Part shown: in pieces, positions 27,291-36,900 of the stretch
Numbering within the stretch: the first letter of the stretch is position 1
Layout of the letters: each line of letters begins with the position of its first letter
Assembly: GCA_934364795.1 (NCBI GenBank)
Contig: CAKRMK010000010.1
Location: 1-64,000, forward strand
Length of the DNA stretch: 64,000 nucleotides
Direction of reading: 5' to 3'
Source: an uncultured Blautia sp.
GTDB lineage: Bacteria; Bacillota; Clostridia; Lachnospirales; Lachnospiraceae
Notes under the pieces: generated by a model
What the model saw: the letters and a program-made list of their open reading frames with translations, nothing else
Told to the model about the DNA's origin: nothing
The model's database searches: none
Translations under genes and position numbers: made by a program

Positions 27291-27709
27291 ATAGAACTCA
27301 CTGTTCCGTTCAATTCCTTTTGCAGCTGCATAACCACGCTTGCACCCTGGCTTGCTGCATCAAAACCACTTCTGATCTGTTCAATTGTCAGCTTATTCCT
27401 CTGGAATAATGCTTCCCCGGTCTGCATGGTTTGCAGCGGAGCTTTCAGTGATCTTAATATTTTTTCTCCATCAAAATAAGTATAGTTCTCCAGATTTCGC
27501 AGATTTTCTTCCAGTGTGTCACTGTTTTCCAGTTGAAACTATTCTGTCTTACCGTCTTTATCTTCTTTTTTTCCCTTGGGCCCCATCTTATCCAGCAACT
27601 TCGCCAGTTCATCCGCATGTTTTTTGACACCGTCAAAATGATTATTCATATTTTTATGCTCATAACGAAATTGAGCCGCATACTTCTGGAGAGGGCTAAT
27701 TTTTTTCAT
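27260..27709 (-). pseudogene. Unknown gene interrupted by in-frame TAG
   Basis: From ATG at 27709 a 56-codon frame (MKKISPLQKYAAQFRYEHKN and on, ending KEDKDGKTE) stops at TAG (27541-27539). The same frame continues directly for about 90 codons (FQLENSDTLEENLRNLENY to VVMQLQKELNG) to TAA at 27262-27260. The simplest reading is one gene of about 145 codons with a nonsense mutation, possibly CAG to TAG. It overlaps the frame start of the decayed helicase, and whether it was ever a separate gene is unclear. The family was not recognised. Confidence 0.5.
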
Positions 27710-27755
27710 AGAAAACACATCCCTGACTTTTCAGCTTTTCCTATATTATATGCAG

Positions 27756-28409
27756 CTATCTGGCAATCACCATCTTACAAATAGGATTTCCCATGGAAGA
27801 AAATTTCTCTTCATATTCTGTCATCACATTCCCCTTTACCATTTCCTCATCATGGTGAAGGTCAAATGTATGCGCCAGAAGCTTCCAGCCAGCCTCCGGA
27901 ACCTCCTCCAGAGAAAATTCAAACAATTCACGGTTATCTGTTTTAAACTCGATGACGCCATCCTCTTTCAGGATTTTGTCATAGCGGGCAAGGAATTCAC
28001 GGGAAGTAAGTCTTCTGGAAGCATGACGGGCCTTGGGCCATGGATCGGAAAAATTCAGATAAATCTTTGCCACTTCTCCTTTTTCAAAAACTTCCGGAAG
28101 AAGTCTGGCATCCATTCGCATAAACATCAGATTAGAAAGGGTCTGGCCCTCCTGGGCGAGAGCTTCTCTTTTTTGCAATGCACGAAGCAATACACTGTCA
28201 TACATTTCAATTCCTATATAGTTGATTTCCGGATGAAGTCTTGCCATATCCATAAGGAAACGGCCCTTTCCCATTCCCACTTCCAGATGGATGGGCTGAT
28301 TCTCCGGAAAAACCTTGTCCCAGTTCCCTTTATTTTTCTGTGGTTCCTGTATTACATAAACGCTTTCTTCAATTGCATCCTTTGCACCTGGGATATTTCT
28401 AAGTCTCAT
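27756..28409 (-). CDS. trmB: tRNA (guanine-46-N7) methyltransferase
   Basis: A 217-residue TrmB from ATG at 28409, which has GGAGG 5 bases upstream; the frame is open to 28421. The SAM-binding motif is HLEVGMGKGRF, followed by YIGIEMYDSVLLRAL. The family signature YLNFSDPWPKARHASRRLT and the FKTDNRELFEFSL block supply the tRNA-binding and catalytic residues. The enzyme makes m7G46 in the variable loop of tRNAs. It is monocistronic, and downstream genes are decayed. Confidence 0.96.
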   Translation of the reverse strand: MRLRNIPGAKDAIEESVYVIQEPQKNKGNWDKVFPENQPIHLEVGMGKGRFLMDMARLHPEINYIGIEMYDSVLLRALQKREALAQEGQTLSNLMFMRMDARLLPEVFEKGEVAKIYLNFSDPWPKARHASRRLTSREFLARYDKILKEDGVIEFKTDNRELFEFSLEEVPEAGWKLLAHTFDLHHDEEMVKGNVMTEYEEKFSSMGNPICKMVIAR

Positions 28410-28907
28410 ATATTCCTCCACATTTTCTGTCTGCTATTTTCTTTATAATTTCTGGCTTCTACATTATAATCTATTTTCAAAAATACTCTTACAATCTGCT
28501 CGTTTCATTTTGCAGTATAATTTCAATTCTCTCCTACTATACATGATTTTCACTGTCACTGCAACTGATTCACGGCCTGTTTCTCCGGCTCTTGTGCCAT
28601 CTGTTACTGTTTACTCTGCTCACAATAACACGCTTCGCGATGCACCAAAATTCTTTCCCATTCCCACCCTTTCAGATATTTTTTCCAATTTTCTAAATTT
28701 TTCTGTTCCATTCTAGCTTTCTTCCTATTATAGTAAGTACGTATACTCCTCATATCAAATGCATATAATAACACTTTCAAGATTGTTAATTATTAGTCAA
28801 AATATCTGGAATTGTGTTTGATTTTGGTGAAATTTTTAGTCAAACTTTGGCTGGCTTTTTCGTCAAAATGGGTGTATCATACTAAAAAATTGAAAAGGAG
28901 GGTGGAA
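28410..28907. promoter_or_regulatory. Gene-free region upstream of V-ATPase operon
   Basis: About 500 bases of AT-rich DNA between divergent trmB and the V-ATPase operon, with no supported gene. TTAGTCAAA or a close relative occurs three times at 28793-28801, 28836-28844 and 28858-28866 (last copy TTCGTCAAA), ahead of TATCAT at 28875-28880. These could be regulator sites for the ATPase promoter, but no clean -35 box at the right spacing was found. Confidence 0.4.
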
Positions 28908-29228
28908 ATGGAAGAAATAATCGGTAAGTTATCCGAGATAGAGACCACAGCAGAGAGCATCATGAAAGATGCACTCCAGAAGAAGAAAGCTCTTTCAGCT
29001 GAAATGGAAAGGCAGTCTAAAGAATTCGACAACCAGCTGGAAAAACAAACCGAAGAGCAGATTCAGGAAATCCGCCGTAATCTTGAAGGTGAAAAAGACG
29101 CCCGTCTGGCATCCCTGCGTAAAGACACACAGAGTGCCCTGAATGAGCTCGACACCTACTATGCCAAGAATCACGAACGCCTTTCCAGAGAAATTTTTGA
29201 AAAGATCATTCAGGAGGAAGTGATGTAA
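28908..29228 (+). CDS. V-type ATPase peripheral stalk subunit (G/H-like)
   Basis: A 106-residue, highly charged helical protein from ATG at 28908, right after AAGGAGGGTGGAA. Nearly the whole chain is one coiled coil (EMERQSKEFDNQLEKQTEEQI), as in the G/H (NtpF) subunit that pairs with subunit E in the peripheral stalk. It is the first gene of the nine-gene operon, and its stop codon overlaps the next start (TAATG). Assignment rests on position and coiled-coil character rather than on a strong motif. Confidence 0.75.
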   Translation: MEEIIGKLSEIETTAESIMKDALQKKKALSAEMERQSKEFDNQLEKQTEEQIQEIRRNLEGEKDARLASLRKDTQSALNELDTYYAKNHERLSREIFEKIIQEEVM

Positions 29229-30271
29229 TGGGAAGCGTTCTTTCCTACAGCGGAGTTTCCACGAAAATACGGGCTATGTCAAGCCATCTGGTCACAGATG
29301 AACAGCTTCAGGAAATCGTCCATTTTTCCGACGTTTCCCAGGTAGCTGCCTATTTAAAGAAAACCCCGGAATATGCGAAAGCCTGGTCCGACCTTGACGA
29401 GAACAATCTTCACCGAGGCCAGATCGAGAAACTTCTGAAGAAATCCATTTTTGGAAATTTTTCCCGCATATACAATTTTGCAAATAAAGAACAGCGTAAA
29501 TTTCTTGCACTTTATTCCAAGCGCTATGAGATCCGCGTTCTGAAAGAGATTCTTACCAATCTCTTTGACCACAGAAGCACTGATCCTGTGGATATGAGTC
29601 CTTACCGCGACTTTTTCCTGCATCACTCCAAGCTGGACCTGGACAGACTGGCCACAGCTGGAAACATGGAAGAATTTATGAATGCCCTGAAGGGAAATGA
29701 GTTTTACACTCCGCTTCAGCGCGTATATGAGAACGGCAATGGGCTTTTATTTGATTATGGAATGGCTCTTGATCTTTATTATTTCAATCAGATCTGGAGT
29801 GTCCGCAAAAAGCTGTTCAAAGGAAATGACCTGGACGAGATCACCAAGGCATACGGCGAAAAATTTGATATGCTGAATCTTCAGTTTATCCTAAGATCCA
29901 AGCGTTATTACAAAATGGAGCCGGCTGCCGTCTATGCACAGCTCATTCCTATGAATTATAAACTAAAGAAAGAAGAAATCACAGCCATGGTAGAAGCCAC
30001 CAGCAGTGAAGAAGGCCAGCAGATTTTTAACCGTACCTGGTACGGACGGAAATATCAGCAGCTGAACCTGATCTCCCTGGAGGAGCTTTACAACACCATG
30101 CTCCGTACGGTACTGGAAAAAGAAGCCCGCAAGGATCCTTATTCCGTAGCTGTCCTGTATTCTTATCTTTACCACAAAGAACATGAGGTAAACCGCCTTA
30201 CCATCGCACTGGAATGCGTCCGCTACCAGGTTGATCCGGATGAGGCAATGCGTTATGTTCACAACAATTAG
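29228..30271 (+). CDS. ntpC: V-type ATPase subunit C (AC39/d-like)
   Basis: A 347-residue all-helical protein of the AC39 family. It caps the membrane ring and couples it to the central stalk. Features include the N-terminal LSYSGVSTKIRAM and the repeated helical pattern ending YSYLYHKEHEVNRLTIALECVRY. The start overlaps the preceding stop codon. It precedes subunit I, as in many clostridial operons. Confidence 0.9.
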   Translation: MGSVLSYSGVSTKIRAMSSHLVTDEQLQEIVHFSDVSQVAAYLKKTPEYAKAWSDLDENNLHRGQIEKLLKKSIFGNFSRIYNFANKEQRKFLALYSKRYEIRVLKEILTNLFDHRSTDPVDMSPYRDFFLHHSKLDLDRLATAGNMEEFMNALKGNEFYTPLQRVYENGNGLLFDYGMALDLYYFNQIWSVRKKLFKGNDLDEITKAYGEKFDMLNLQFILRSKRYYKMEPAAVYAQLIPMNYKLKKEEITAMVEATSSEEGQQIFNRTWYGRKYQQLNLISLEELYNTMLRTVLEKEARKDPYSVAVLYSYLYHKEHEVNRLTIALECVRYQVDPDEAMRYVHNN

Positions 30272-30289
30272 TAACCCGGAGGTAGCAAT

Positions 30290-32263
30290 GTGATTGAAAA
30301 AATGAAATTCGTCAGCATTACCGGGCCCAAGACGGATATTGACAGAGTGGTAAACACCTATCTTGGTCAGTATGAGATCCATCTGGAAAATGCTCTCACC
30401 GAGCTTACCGATGTAAAGAATCTCTCCCCGTACCTGGAAATCAATCCTTATAAAGAATCCTTAAGCACCATCGGAAGCTTTTATGAGGAATTGGAAAACC
30501 CGGAACAGGTTTCTGTTAAAAACCTATCAATCCAGAAAGCTCTTTCTCTTGTAAAGCAGATCAAAGAAGAAGCGGACACTCTTACCGCCACACGTAAAGA
30601 GCTGGAAGAGAAATATGATACCCTCACCGAGGCACTTCGTATTATCTATCCTTTCCGAAACGTAAACTTTGATATGCCATCCATCCTGAAAATGCGTTTT
30701 ATCCATTATCGCTTCGGACGGATTGAGAAAGATTATTTTGAGAAATTCAAAAAGTATATTTACGACAATCTGGACACAATTTTCATTAAATGCGATGAAG
30801 ACGAGCGTTATGTCTATGGGATATACTTCGTACCTGCCCATGAGGCACAGAAGATCCATGCCGTATACTCTACCATGCATTTTGAGAAAATTTACGTTCC
30901 CAACCAGTATGAAGGAACTGCCAAAGATGCCTATGCAGCTCTTCAGGCAGCATACAAAAAGAACGTTGCCGATCTTGACGCTAATAAAGCAGCAAGAAAA
31001 GCCTTCCTTAAGAAATATGCGTCCGACATTGTTTCCACAAAGCACACCCTGTCCCAGTTTTCCAGAAACTTTGACATCCGTAAGCTGGCAGCCTGCACAC
31101 ATGGAGACAACAATGCAGAACATCCAGATCCCAATTACAAGCCAAAGGAACCGTTTTACATTCTCTGTGGCTGGATGACTGACAAAGAAGCGCACTCTTT
31201 CCAGTCTGATATTTCCGGAGATCCCCGTATTTTCTGCCTTGTAGAAGAGGACGACCAGGAAGATGTCCACAAGACACCTCCTACCAAACTGAAAAACCCG
31301 AAGCTTTTCAAACCTTTTGAAATGTACACCAAAATGTACGGACTTCCCGCATATGGCGAAATGGACCCCACCTGGTTCATTGCACTTACCTATTCCTTTA
31401 TTTTCGGCGCCATGTTCGGTGATGTAGGACAGGGACTGATACTGCTGATCGGAGGATTTCTTCTTTATAAGATCAAACATATCGACCTTGCCGGAATTAT
31501 CAGCTGTGCTGGTATTTTCTCTACATTCTTTGGATTTATGTTCGGAAGCGTGTTTGGATTCGAAGATATTTTAGAGCCCATATGGCTGCGTCCAATGGAT
31601 GCCATGATGGATGTACCTTTTATCGGAAAACTGAATACCGTATTTATCATTGCTATCGGCTTTGGTATGGGAATCATCCTTATCTGTATGGTCTTTAACA
31701 TCATCAATTCCTTCCATGCCAAAGATGTGGAAAAAACATGGTTTGATACAAACTCTGTTGCAGGACTTGTTTTCTACGGTTCCGCAGTTGCAGTTATCGC
31801 ATTATTCATGACTGGCAAAAAGCTTCCAGGCAGTATTGTTCTGTGTGTAATGTTCCTGGTTCCGCTGCTTGTCATGTTCCTGAAGGAGCCTCTTACCAAC
31901 CTTGTGGAAAAGAAACCACAGCTTGTAGAGGGCGGCGCAGGAATGTTTGTTGTACAGGGATTCTTCGAAATGTTTGAAGTGCTCCTGAGCTATTTTTCCA
32001 ACACCCTTTCTTTCGTCCGTATCGGTGCTTATGCAGTCAGCCATGCAGCAATGATGCAGGTTGTACTTATGCTTGCCGGTGCTGAAAACGGAAGCCCCAA
32101 CTGGGTTGTTATCGTTCTTGGTAATATTTTTGTCTGCTGTCTGGAAGGTCTGATCGTAGGTATCCAGGTATTAAGACTTGAGTATTACGAAATCTTCAGC
32201 CGTTTCTACAAAGGAAGCGGAAGAAAATTTGAGCCATTCCGTTCTGATGCGGAGGCAAAATAA
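30290..32263 (+). CDS. ntpI: V-type ATPase subunit I (a-like)
   Basis: A 657-residue membrane stator subunit. Translation starts at GTG (30290), 8 bases after GGAGG; the nearby ATG at 30288 is followed at once by TGA. The N-terminal half (1-350) is a cytosolic coiled-coil domain. The C-terminal half has about seven membrane helices, beginning TWFIALTYSFIFGAMFGDVGQGLILL. It includes the SFVRIGAYAVSHAAM segment, whose arginine faces the proteolipid ring. It forms the ion half-channels. Confidence 0.94.
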   Translation: MIEKMKFVSITGPKTDIDRVVNTYLGQYEIHLENALTELTDVKNLSPYLEINPYKESLSTIGSFYEELENPEQVSVKNLSIQKALSLVKQIKEEADTLTATRKELEEKYDTLTEALRIIYPFRNVNFDMPSILKMRFIHYRFGRIEKDYFEKFKKYIYDNLDTIFIKCDEDERYVYGIYFVPAHEAQKIHAVYSTMHFEKIYVPNQYEGTAKDAYAALQAAYKKNVADLDANKAARKAFLKKYASDIVSTKHTLSQFSRNFDIRKLAACTHGDNNAEHPDPNYKPKEPFYILCGWMTDKEAHSFQSDISGDPRIFCLVEEDDQEDVHKTPPTKLKNPKLFKPFEMYTKMYGLPAYGEMDPTWFIALTYSFIFGAMFGDVGQGLILLIGGFLLYKIKHIDLAGIISCAGIFSTFFGFMFGSVFGFEDILEPIWLRPMDAMMDVPFIGKLNTVFIIAIGFGMGIILICMVFNIINSFHAKDVEKTWFDTNSVAGLVFYGSAVAVIALFMTGKKLPGSIVLCVMFLVPLLVMFLKEPLTNLVEKKPQLVEGGAGMFVVQGFFEMFEVLLSYFSNTLSFVRIGAYAVSHAAMMQVVLMLAGAENGSPNWVVIVLGNIFVCCLEGLIVGIQVLRLEYYEIFSRFYKGSGRKFEPFRSDAEAK

Positions 32264-32268
32264 AACAA

Positions 32269-32352
32269 TATGAAGTCAGGGTCAAAAAGTATTTTGCCCC
32301 TAACATAATATCTACGAATTGCTCCGCTGCAAAGCAGCTCCCGCAATTCTCG
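32269..32352 (+). repeat. 85-bp hairpin repeat, copy 1 (inside operon)
   Basis: Between ntpI and ntpK lies a repeat also present inverted at 55554-55638. Shared blocks are GTCAGGGTCAAAA, TTGCCCCTAAC, ATATCTA, GAATTGCTCCGCTGC and AAAGCAGCTC. The right half folds as GAATTGC-TCC-GCTGC-AAA-GCAGC-TCCC-GCAATTC (32316-32349). It ends 8 bases before the ntpK ribosome site. Confidence 0.75.
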
Positions 32353-32373
32353 AACATGAGGAGGTCAATTATC

Positions 32374-32805
32374 ATGACAGTTATGACACAGATTATTTTA
32401 GCAGTAGCGCTTGTATTAAGCATTATCGTTCCATTTGGTTATTATTTCATCGGCGAGAAGAGCCGTGGACGTTACAAAACAACAATCGCAACAAACGCAT
32501 TTTTCTTCTTTGGTACCATGTTAGTAGCAGCAATGGTTATGTTTGCAGGAAGCTCTTCTGTACAGGCTGCAACAAGCGCTGATGCAGGTATTGCAACAGG
32601 TCTTGGATATATCGCAGCAGCTCTTGTTACAGGTCTTTCCTGTATCGGTGGTGGTATTGCCGTAGCCAGTGCGGCAAGTGCAGCTCTTGGTGCAATCAGC
32701 GAGGATCAGAGCATTCTTGGTAAATCTCTTATCTTCGTAGGTCTTGCCGAAGGTGTTGCTCTTTACGGTCTGATCATTTCCTTCATGATCATCGGTAAAT
32801 TATAA
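32374..32805 (+). CDS. ntpK: V-type ATPase proteolipid subunit K
   Basis: A 143-residue, four-helix proteolipid from ATG at 32374 (GAGGAGG 9 bases upstream). Helix 4 holds the ion-binding glutamate Glu126 (GLAEGVALYG). The first hairpin lacks a carboxylate, as usual for fused V-type c subunits. Helix 3 is small-residue rich (CIGGGIAVASAASAALGAISED). It forms the rotating membrane ring and is needed in about ten copies. Whether Na+ or H+ is used is not certain; the glutamine ligands of the Enterococcus hirae Na+ site are not obvious. A repeat-derived hairpin lies directly upstream. Confidence 0.93.
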   Translation: MTVMTQIILAVALVLSIIVPFGYYFIGEKSRGRYKTTIATNAFFFFGTMLVAAMVMFAGSSSVQAATSADAGIATGLGYIAAALVTGLSCIGGGIAVASAASAALGAISEDQSILGKSLIFVGLAEGVALYGLIISFMIIGKL

Positions 32806-32807
32806 TT

Positions 32808-33116
32808 ATGAAAATGTTTTTGATCAGTGACAACATCGATACCTGCACAGGGATGAGACTGGCAGGTGTGGAAGGCGTTGTAGTCCATGAGCGTGACGAA
32901 CTGAAGGACGCTCTGGAAAAAGCGATCGCCAACAAAGAAATCGGGATCCTTCTCCTGACCGAGAAATTCGGCCGGGAGTTTCCCCAGATCGTGGACGATG
33001 TAAAGCTGAACCATAAAACGCCTTTGATCATCGAAATCCCTGACAGGCATGGTACAGGCCGTGGGCCTGATTTTATCACTTCATATGTGAATGAAGCCAT
33101 TGGCTTAAAGTTATAG
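32808..33116 (+). CDS. ntpG: V-type ATPase subunit F
   Basis: A 102-residue central-stalk subunit F (NtpG in Enterococcus). The Rossmann-like pattern MKMFLISDNIDTCTGMRLAG, then EIGILLLTEKF and KTPLIIEIPDRHGTGRG, is diagnostic. It starts 2 bases after the ntpK stop codon and links the rotor to the catalytic head. Confidence 0.92.
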   Translation: MKMFLISDNIDTCTGMRLAGVEGVVVHERDELKDALEKAIANKEIGILLLTEKFGREFPQIVDDVKLNHKTPLIIEIPDRHGTGRGPDFITSYVNEAIGLKL

Positions 33117-33133
33117 GCAGGAGAAGACCAAGC

Positions 33134-33721
33134 ATGACAATTGAAGAAAAACTGCAGCATTTCTACGATACTTCCATAGCGGAAGCCCAGACAGAAGCAC
33201 AAAATGAGCTTGACGCACACAAGAAGAATCTGGATGAAATGCTTGAAAAGCATAAAGAATCAAGAAAATTGGATGCACAGGCACAAATCAAAGCCGAAAC
33301 AGAAAACGCTACCCGCGAAGTAAACAAAGCTCTTTCTGCAGAGCAGCTTACTTTAAGACGGGACTGGACATCCAAACAGAATGAGCTTAGAAATGAGCTT
33401 TTTGTAGAAGTAAAAAATCTTCTGGAGGACTTTATGGGAACTCCTGAATACCAGGATTACCTTTGTACAAAGATCCAGAAAGCAAGAGAATTCGCCGGAA
33501 ATGATGAAATTTTCATTTATCTTTCCCCGGAGGATTCCACTTTACAGCACTCCATTGTTGCAAAAACAGGATTCGCTGTCAGTATTTCCGATGAACCTTT
33601 TATGGGCGGCATCAAAGCTACAATCCCGGCTAAGAATATCCTGATCGACAATTCTTTCCTGGGTGCTTACGAAACAATGAAAAAAGAATTCAAATTCAAC
33701 GGAGGGCCAAGCCATGAGTAA
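33134..33721 (+). CDS. ntpE: V-type ATPase subunit E
   Basis: A 195-residue peripheral-stalk subunit. The N-terminal 100 residues form a long coiled coil rich in E, A, K and Q; the C-terminal domain (about 105-195) includes the GGIKATIPAKNILIDNSF segment typical of NtpE. It pairs with the G/H-like subunit. Its last bases overlap the start of ntpA by 8. Confidence 0.9.
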   Translation: MTIEEKLQHFYDTSIAEAQTEAQNELDAHKKNLDEMLEKHKESRKLDAQAQIKAETENATREVNKALSAEQLTLRRDWTSKQNELRNELFVEVKNLLEDFMGTPEYQDYLCTKIQKAREFAGNDEIFIYLSPEDSTLQHSIVAKTGFAVSISDEPFMGGIKATIPAKNILIDNSFLGAYETMKKEFKFNGGPSHE

Positions 33722-35483
33722 AACAGGTATTATCTACGGTGTTAACGGTCCTGTTATCTACCTGAAGGGTGATCCCGGATTTAAGATTTCCGAGATGGTT
33801 TATGTTGGACCTGAGAAACTGGTAGGTGAGGTCATTGGTCTGAAAAAGGGCATGACCACTGTACAGGTTTTCGAGGAAACAACAGGCCTGAAGCCAGGTG
33901 AAACCGTAACAGGAACAGGCGATGCCATTTCCGTTCTTCTTGGACCTGGAATCATCCATAACATTTTCGATGGTATCCAGCGTCCACTGGAGGAGATTGC
34001 AAAATCCTCCGGTAAATATATTTCCCGTGGTGTCAGTGTAGATTCCCTTGACACCTCCAAGAAATGGGACGTTCATGTAACTGTAAAAGTTGGAGATATG
34101 GTAAGCGCAGGAATCATCATTGCCGAGACACAGGAAACCGCTTCTATTCTTCACAAATCCATGGTTCCTCCTACAATCGGAGAAGCCGAAGTTATCAAAG
34201 TTGTACCGGATGGTGCTTACACCATTCTTGACCCAATCGTAACAGTCCGCCTTTCTGACGGCAGCGAGCGTGATATTGCCCTTGCACAGAAATGGCCGAT
34301 CCGTGTTCCAAGACCAACCTACAAACGTTTCCCAGCAAGCGTTCCCCTTGTAACAGGACAGCGTATTCTTGATACTCTTTTCCCAATTGCAAAAGGTGGT
34401 ACTGCTGCAATCCCGGGAGGTTTCGGTACCGGAAAAACCATGACACAGCACCAGATTGCAAAATGGTCTGACGCAGATATCATTATCTATATCGGATGTG
34501 GTGAGCGTGGAAACGAAATGACACAGGTTCTTGAGGACTTCAGTAAACTGATTGACCCGAAATCAGGAAACCTGATGATGGACCGTACCACACTGATTGC
34601 CAACACATCCAACATGCCGGTTGCAGCCCGTGAGGCTTCTATTTACACCGGTGTAACACTTGCAGAATATTACCGTGACATGGGTTATGACGTAGCTATC
34701 ATGGCAGACTCCACATCCCGTTGGGCAGAGGCTCTCCGTGAGTTATCCGGACGTCTTGAGGAAATGCCTGCAGAGGAAGGTTTCCCTGCTTACCTGGCTT
34801 CCAAGCTTTCTGCTTTCTATGAGAGAGCCGGCATGATGCAGAACTTAAACGGAACAGAAGGTTCTGTTTCCATTATCGGAGCTGTTTCCCCACAGGGTGG
34901 TGACTTCTCCGAGCCAGTTACACAAAACACCAAGCGTTTTGTCCGCTGCTTCTGGGGACTGGATAAATCCCTTGCTTATGCCCGTCACTTCCCTGCTATC
35001 CACTGGCTGACCAGCTACAGTGAATATCTTGAGGACTTAAGCCCATGGTACAGAGACAATGTATCTCCTAAATTTGTAAGTGACCGTAACCAGCTTATGG
35101 CAATCCTGAACCAGGAAAGTTCTTTGATGGAAATTGTTAAGCTGATCGGTAGCGACGTTCTTCCTGATGACCAGAAGCTGACTCTGGAAATCGCAAGGGT
35201 TATCCGTCTTGGATTCCTTCAGCAGAACGCATTCCATGCAGATGATACCTGTGTTCCTATGAGCAAACAGTTTAACATGATGGAAATTATCCTTTACCTT
35301 TACGAGAAATGCCGTTCCCTTGTAAATCAGGGCATGCCTGTTTCCGTACTGAAAGAGGACAACATTTTCGAGCGTGTTATTTCCATCAAATATGATGTTC
35401 CAAATGACAAACCGGAGATGTTTGACCAGTATAAGGCTGACATCGACAGATTTTATGATAACGTACTAGAGAGAAACGGCTGA
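33714..35483 (+). CDS. ntpA: V-type ATPase catalytic subunit A
   Basis: A 589-residue catalytic subunit that hydrolyses or makes ATP. The P-loop [12 protein letters not shown] lies near residue 235, with the GERGNEM catalytic glutamate region and the SRWAEALRE segment after it. The long non-homologous insert that marks V/A-type A subunits (about 110-190) is present. It overlaps the subunit E gene by 8 bases, so translation is coupled. Confidence 0.97.
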   Translation: MSKTGIIYGVNGPVIYLKGDPGFKISEMVYVGPEKLVGEVIGLKKGMTTVQVFEETTGLKPGETVTGTGDAISVLLGPGIIHNIFDGIQRPLEEIAKSSGKYISRGVSVDSLDTSKKWDVHVTVKVGDMVSAGIIIAETQETASILHKSMVPPTIGEAEVIKVVPDGAYTILDPIVTVRLSDGSERDIALAQKWPIRVPRPTYKRFPASVPLVTGQRILDTLFPIAKGGTAAIPGGFGTGKTMTQHQIAKWSDADIIIYIGCGERGNEMTQVLEDFSKLIDPKSGNLMMDRTTLIANTSNMPVAAREASIYTGVTLAEYYRDMGYDVAIMADSTSRWAEALRELSGRLEEMPAEEGFPAYLASKLSAFYERAGMMQNLNGTEGSVSIIGAVSPQGGDFSEPVTQNTKRFVRCFWGLDKSLAYARHFPAIHWLTSYSEYLEDLSPWYRDNVSPKFVSDRNQLMAILNQESSLMEIVKLIGSDVLPDDQKLTLEIARVIRLGFLQQNAFHADDTCVPMSKQFNMMEIILYLYEKCRSLVNQGMPVSVLKEDNIFERVISIKYDVPNDKPEMFDQYKADIDRFYDNVLERNG

Positions 35484-35501
35484 TAGGGAGGTAAGTTTTT
35501 T

Positions 35502-36884
35502 ATGGCAATCGAATATTTAGGCCTTAGTGAAATAAACGGCCCTCTTGTGGTTCTGGAAGGCGTAAAAAATGCTTCCTATGAAGAAATCGTCTCCTTCCGT
35601 ATGGATGACGGAACCGAAAAACTTGGCCGTATCATTGAAATATACGAAGACAAAGCAGTTATCCAGGTTTTCGAGGGCACAGACAATATGTCCCTTGGAA
35701 ACACTCATACACGACTTAGCGGTCATCCTATGGAAATCGGGCTTTCCCCTGAAATCCTGGGACGTACCTTTAACGGTATCGGACAGCCAATTGATGGTCT
35801 TGGCGAAATCACTCCTGAAGTCAGCCTGAACATCAATGGTCTTCCGCTGAACCCGGTAACCCGTGAGTATCCGCGAAACTACATCAATACCGGTATTTCC
35901 GCAATTGATGGTCTTACTACACTGATCCGTGGACAGAAGCTTCCGATTTTCTCTGGAAACGGTCTGCCTCATGACAAGCTGGCTGCACAGATCGTGCGTC
36001 AGGCTTCCCTGGGTGCTGACTCCGATGAGAATTTCGCTATTGTATTTGCTGCCATGGGTGTTAAATACGATGTTGCAGAGTTCTTCCGCAGAACATTCGA
36101 GGAAAGTGGTGCTTCTGACCACGTTGTAATGTTCCTGAACCTTGCAAATGACCCTACAGTTGAGCGTCTTCTGACTCCGAAGATTGCACTGACTGCTGCA
36201 GAGTACCTTGCTTTTGAAAAAGGTATGCACATTCTGGTTATCCTTACAGATATCACCTCTTTCTGCGAGGCTATGCGTGAGGTTTCCTCTTCCAAGGGTG
36301 AGATTCCTTCCCGTAAAGGTTATCCTGGATACCTTTACAGTGAGCTTGCTACTTTGTATGAGCGTGCAGGTATTGTTGCAGGCGGTACCGGTTCTGTTAC
36401 ACAGATCCCGATCCTGACCATGCCAAACGATGATATTACCCATCCTATTCCTGACCTTACCGGTTATATTACAGAGGGACAGATCGTTCTTGACAGACAG
36501 CTTCATGGACAGGGTATTTACCCGCCGATCAATGTTCTGCCGTCTCTTTCCCGTCTGATGAAGGATGGTATTGGTGAAGGCTTCACAAGAGCTGACCACC
36601 AGGATGTTGCGAACCAGCTTTTCTCCTGCTATGCAAAGGTTGGAGACGCCAGAGCACTTGCTTCTGTTATCGGTGAGGATGAGCTTTCTCCTCTGGATAA
36701 GAAGTATCTGGAATTTGGTAAGGCTTTCGAATCTGAATTCGTAGGCCAGACCGATACAGAAAACAGAAGTATTATTGATACTCTTAACAAAGGCTGGGAG
36801 CTTCTTGGCATGCTTCCTAAGGAAGAACTTGACCGAATTGATACGAAGATCCTGGATCAGTATTATCACGAAACGACTAAATAA
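35502..36884 (+). CDS. ntpB: V-type ATPase regulatory subunit B
   Basis: A 460-residue non-catalytic head subunit. The equivalent of the P-loop is degenerate ([18 protein letters not shown]), as expected for B. The nucleotide-pocket arginine region is in [19 protein letters not shown]. It alternates with A in the hexameric head. AGGGAGG precedes the ATG, and the gene lies 18 bases after ntpA. Confidence 0.97.
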   Translation: MAIEYLGLSEINGPLVVLEGVKNASYEEIVSFRMDDGTEKLGRIIEIYEDKAVIQVFEGTDNMSLGNTHTRLSGHPMEIGLSPEILGRTFNGIGQPIDGLGEITPEVSLNINGLPLNPVTREYPRNYINTGISAIDGLTTLIRGQKLPIFSGNGLPHDKLAAQIVRQASLGADSDENFAIVFAAMGVKYDVAEFFRRTFEESGASDHVVMFLNLANDPTVERLLTPKIALTAAEYLAFEKGMHILVILTDITSFCEAMREVSSSKGEIPSRKGYPGYLYSELATLYERAGIVAGGTGSVTQIPILTMPNDDITHPIPDLTGYITEGQIVLDRQLHGQGIYPPINVLPSLSRLMKDGIGEGFTRADHQDVANQLFSCYAKVGDARALASVIGEDELSPLDKKYLEFGKAFESEFVGQTDTENRSIIDTLNKGWELLGMLPKEELDRIDTKILDQYYHETTK

Positions 36885-36900
36885 AGAGTGAGGTGATTAA

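Noticed and set aside
28510..28716. 68-codon plus-strand frame upstream of the V-ATPase operon
   Set aside because: No ribosome site, Phe/Ser/Thr-rich composition and no recognisable similarity.
30527..31480. 317-codon open frame antisense to ntpI
   Set aside because: Shadow of ntpI; no independent support.
35517..36869. 450-codon open frame antisense to ntpB
   Set aside because: It lies wholly within ntpB, has no ribosome site and encodes no recognisable domain; it is a shadow of the highly biased codon use of ntpB.
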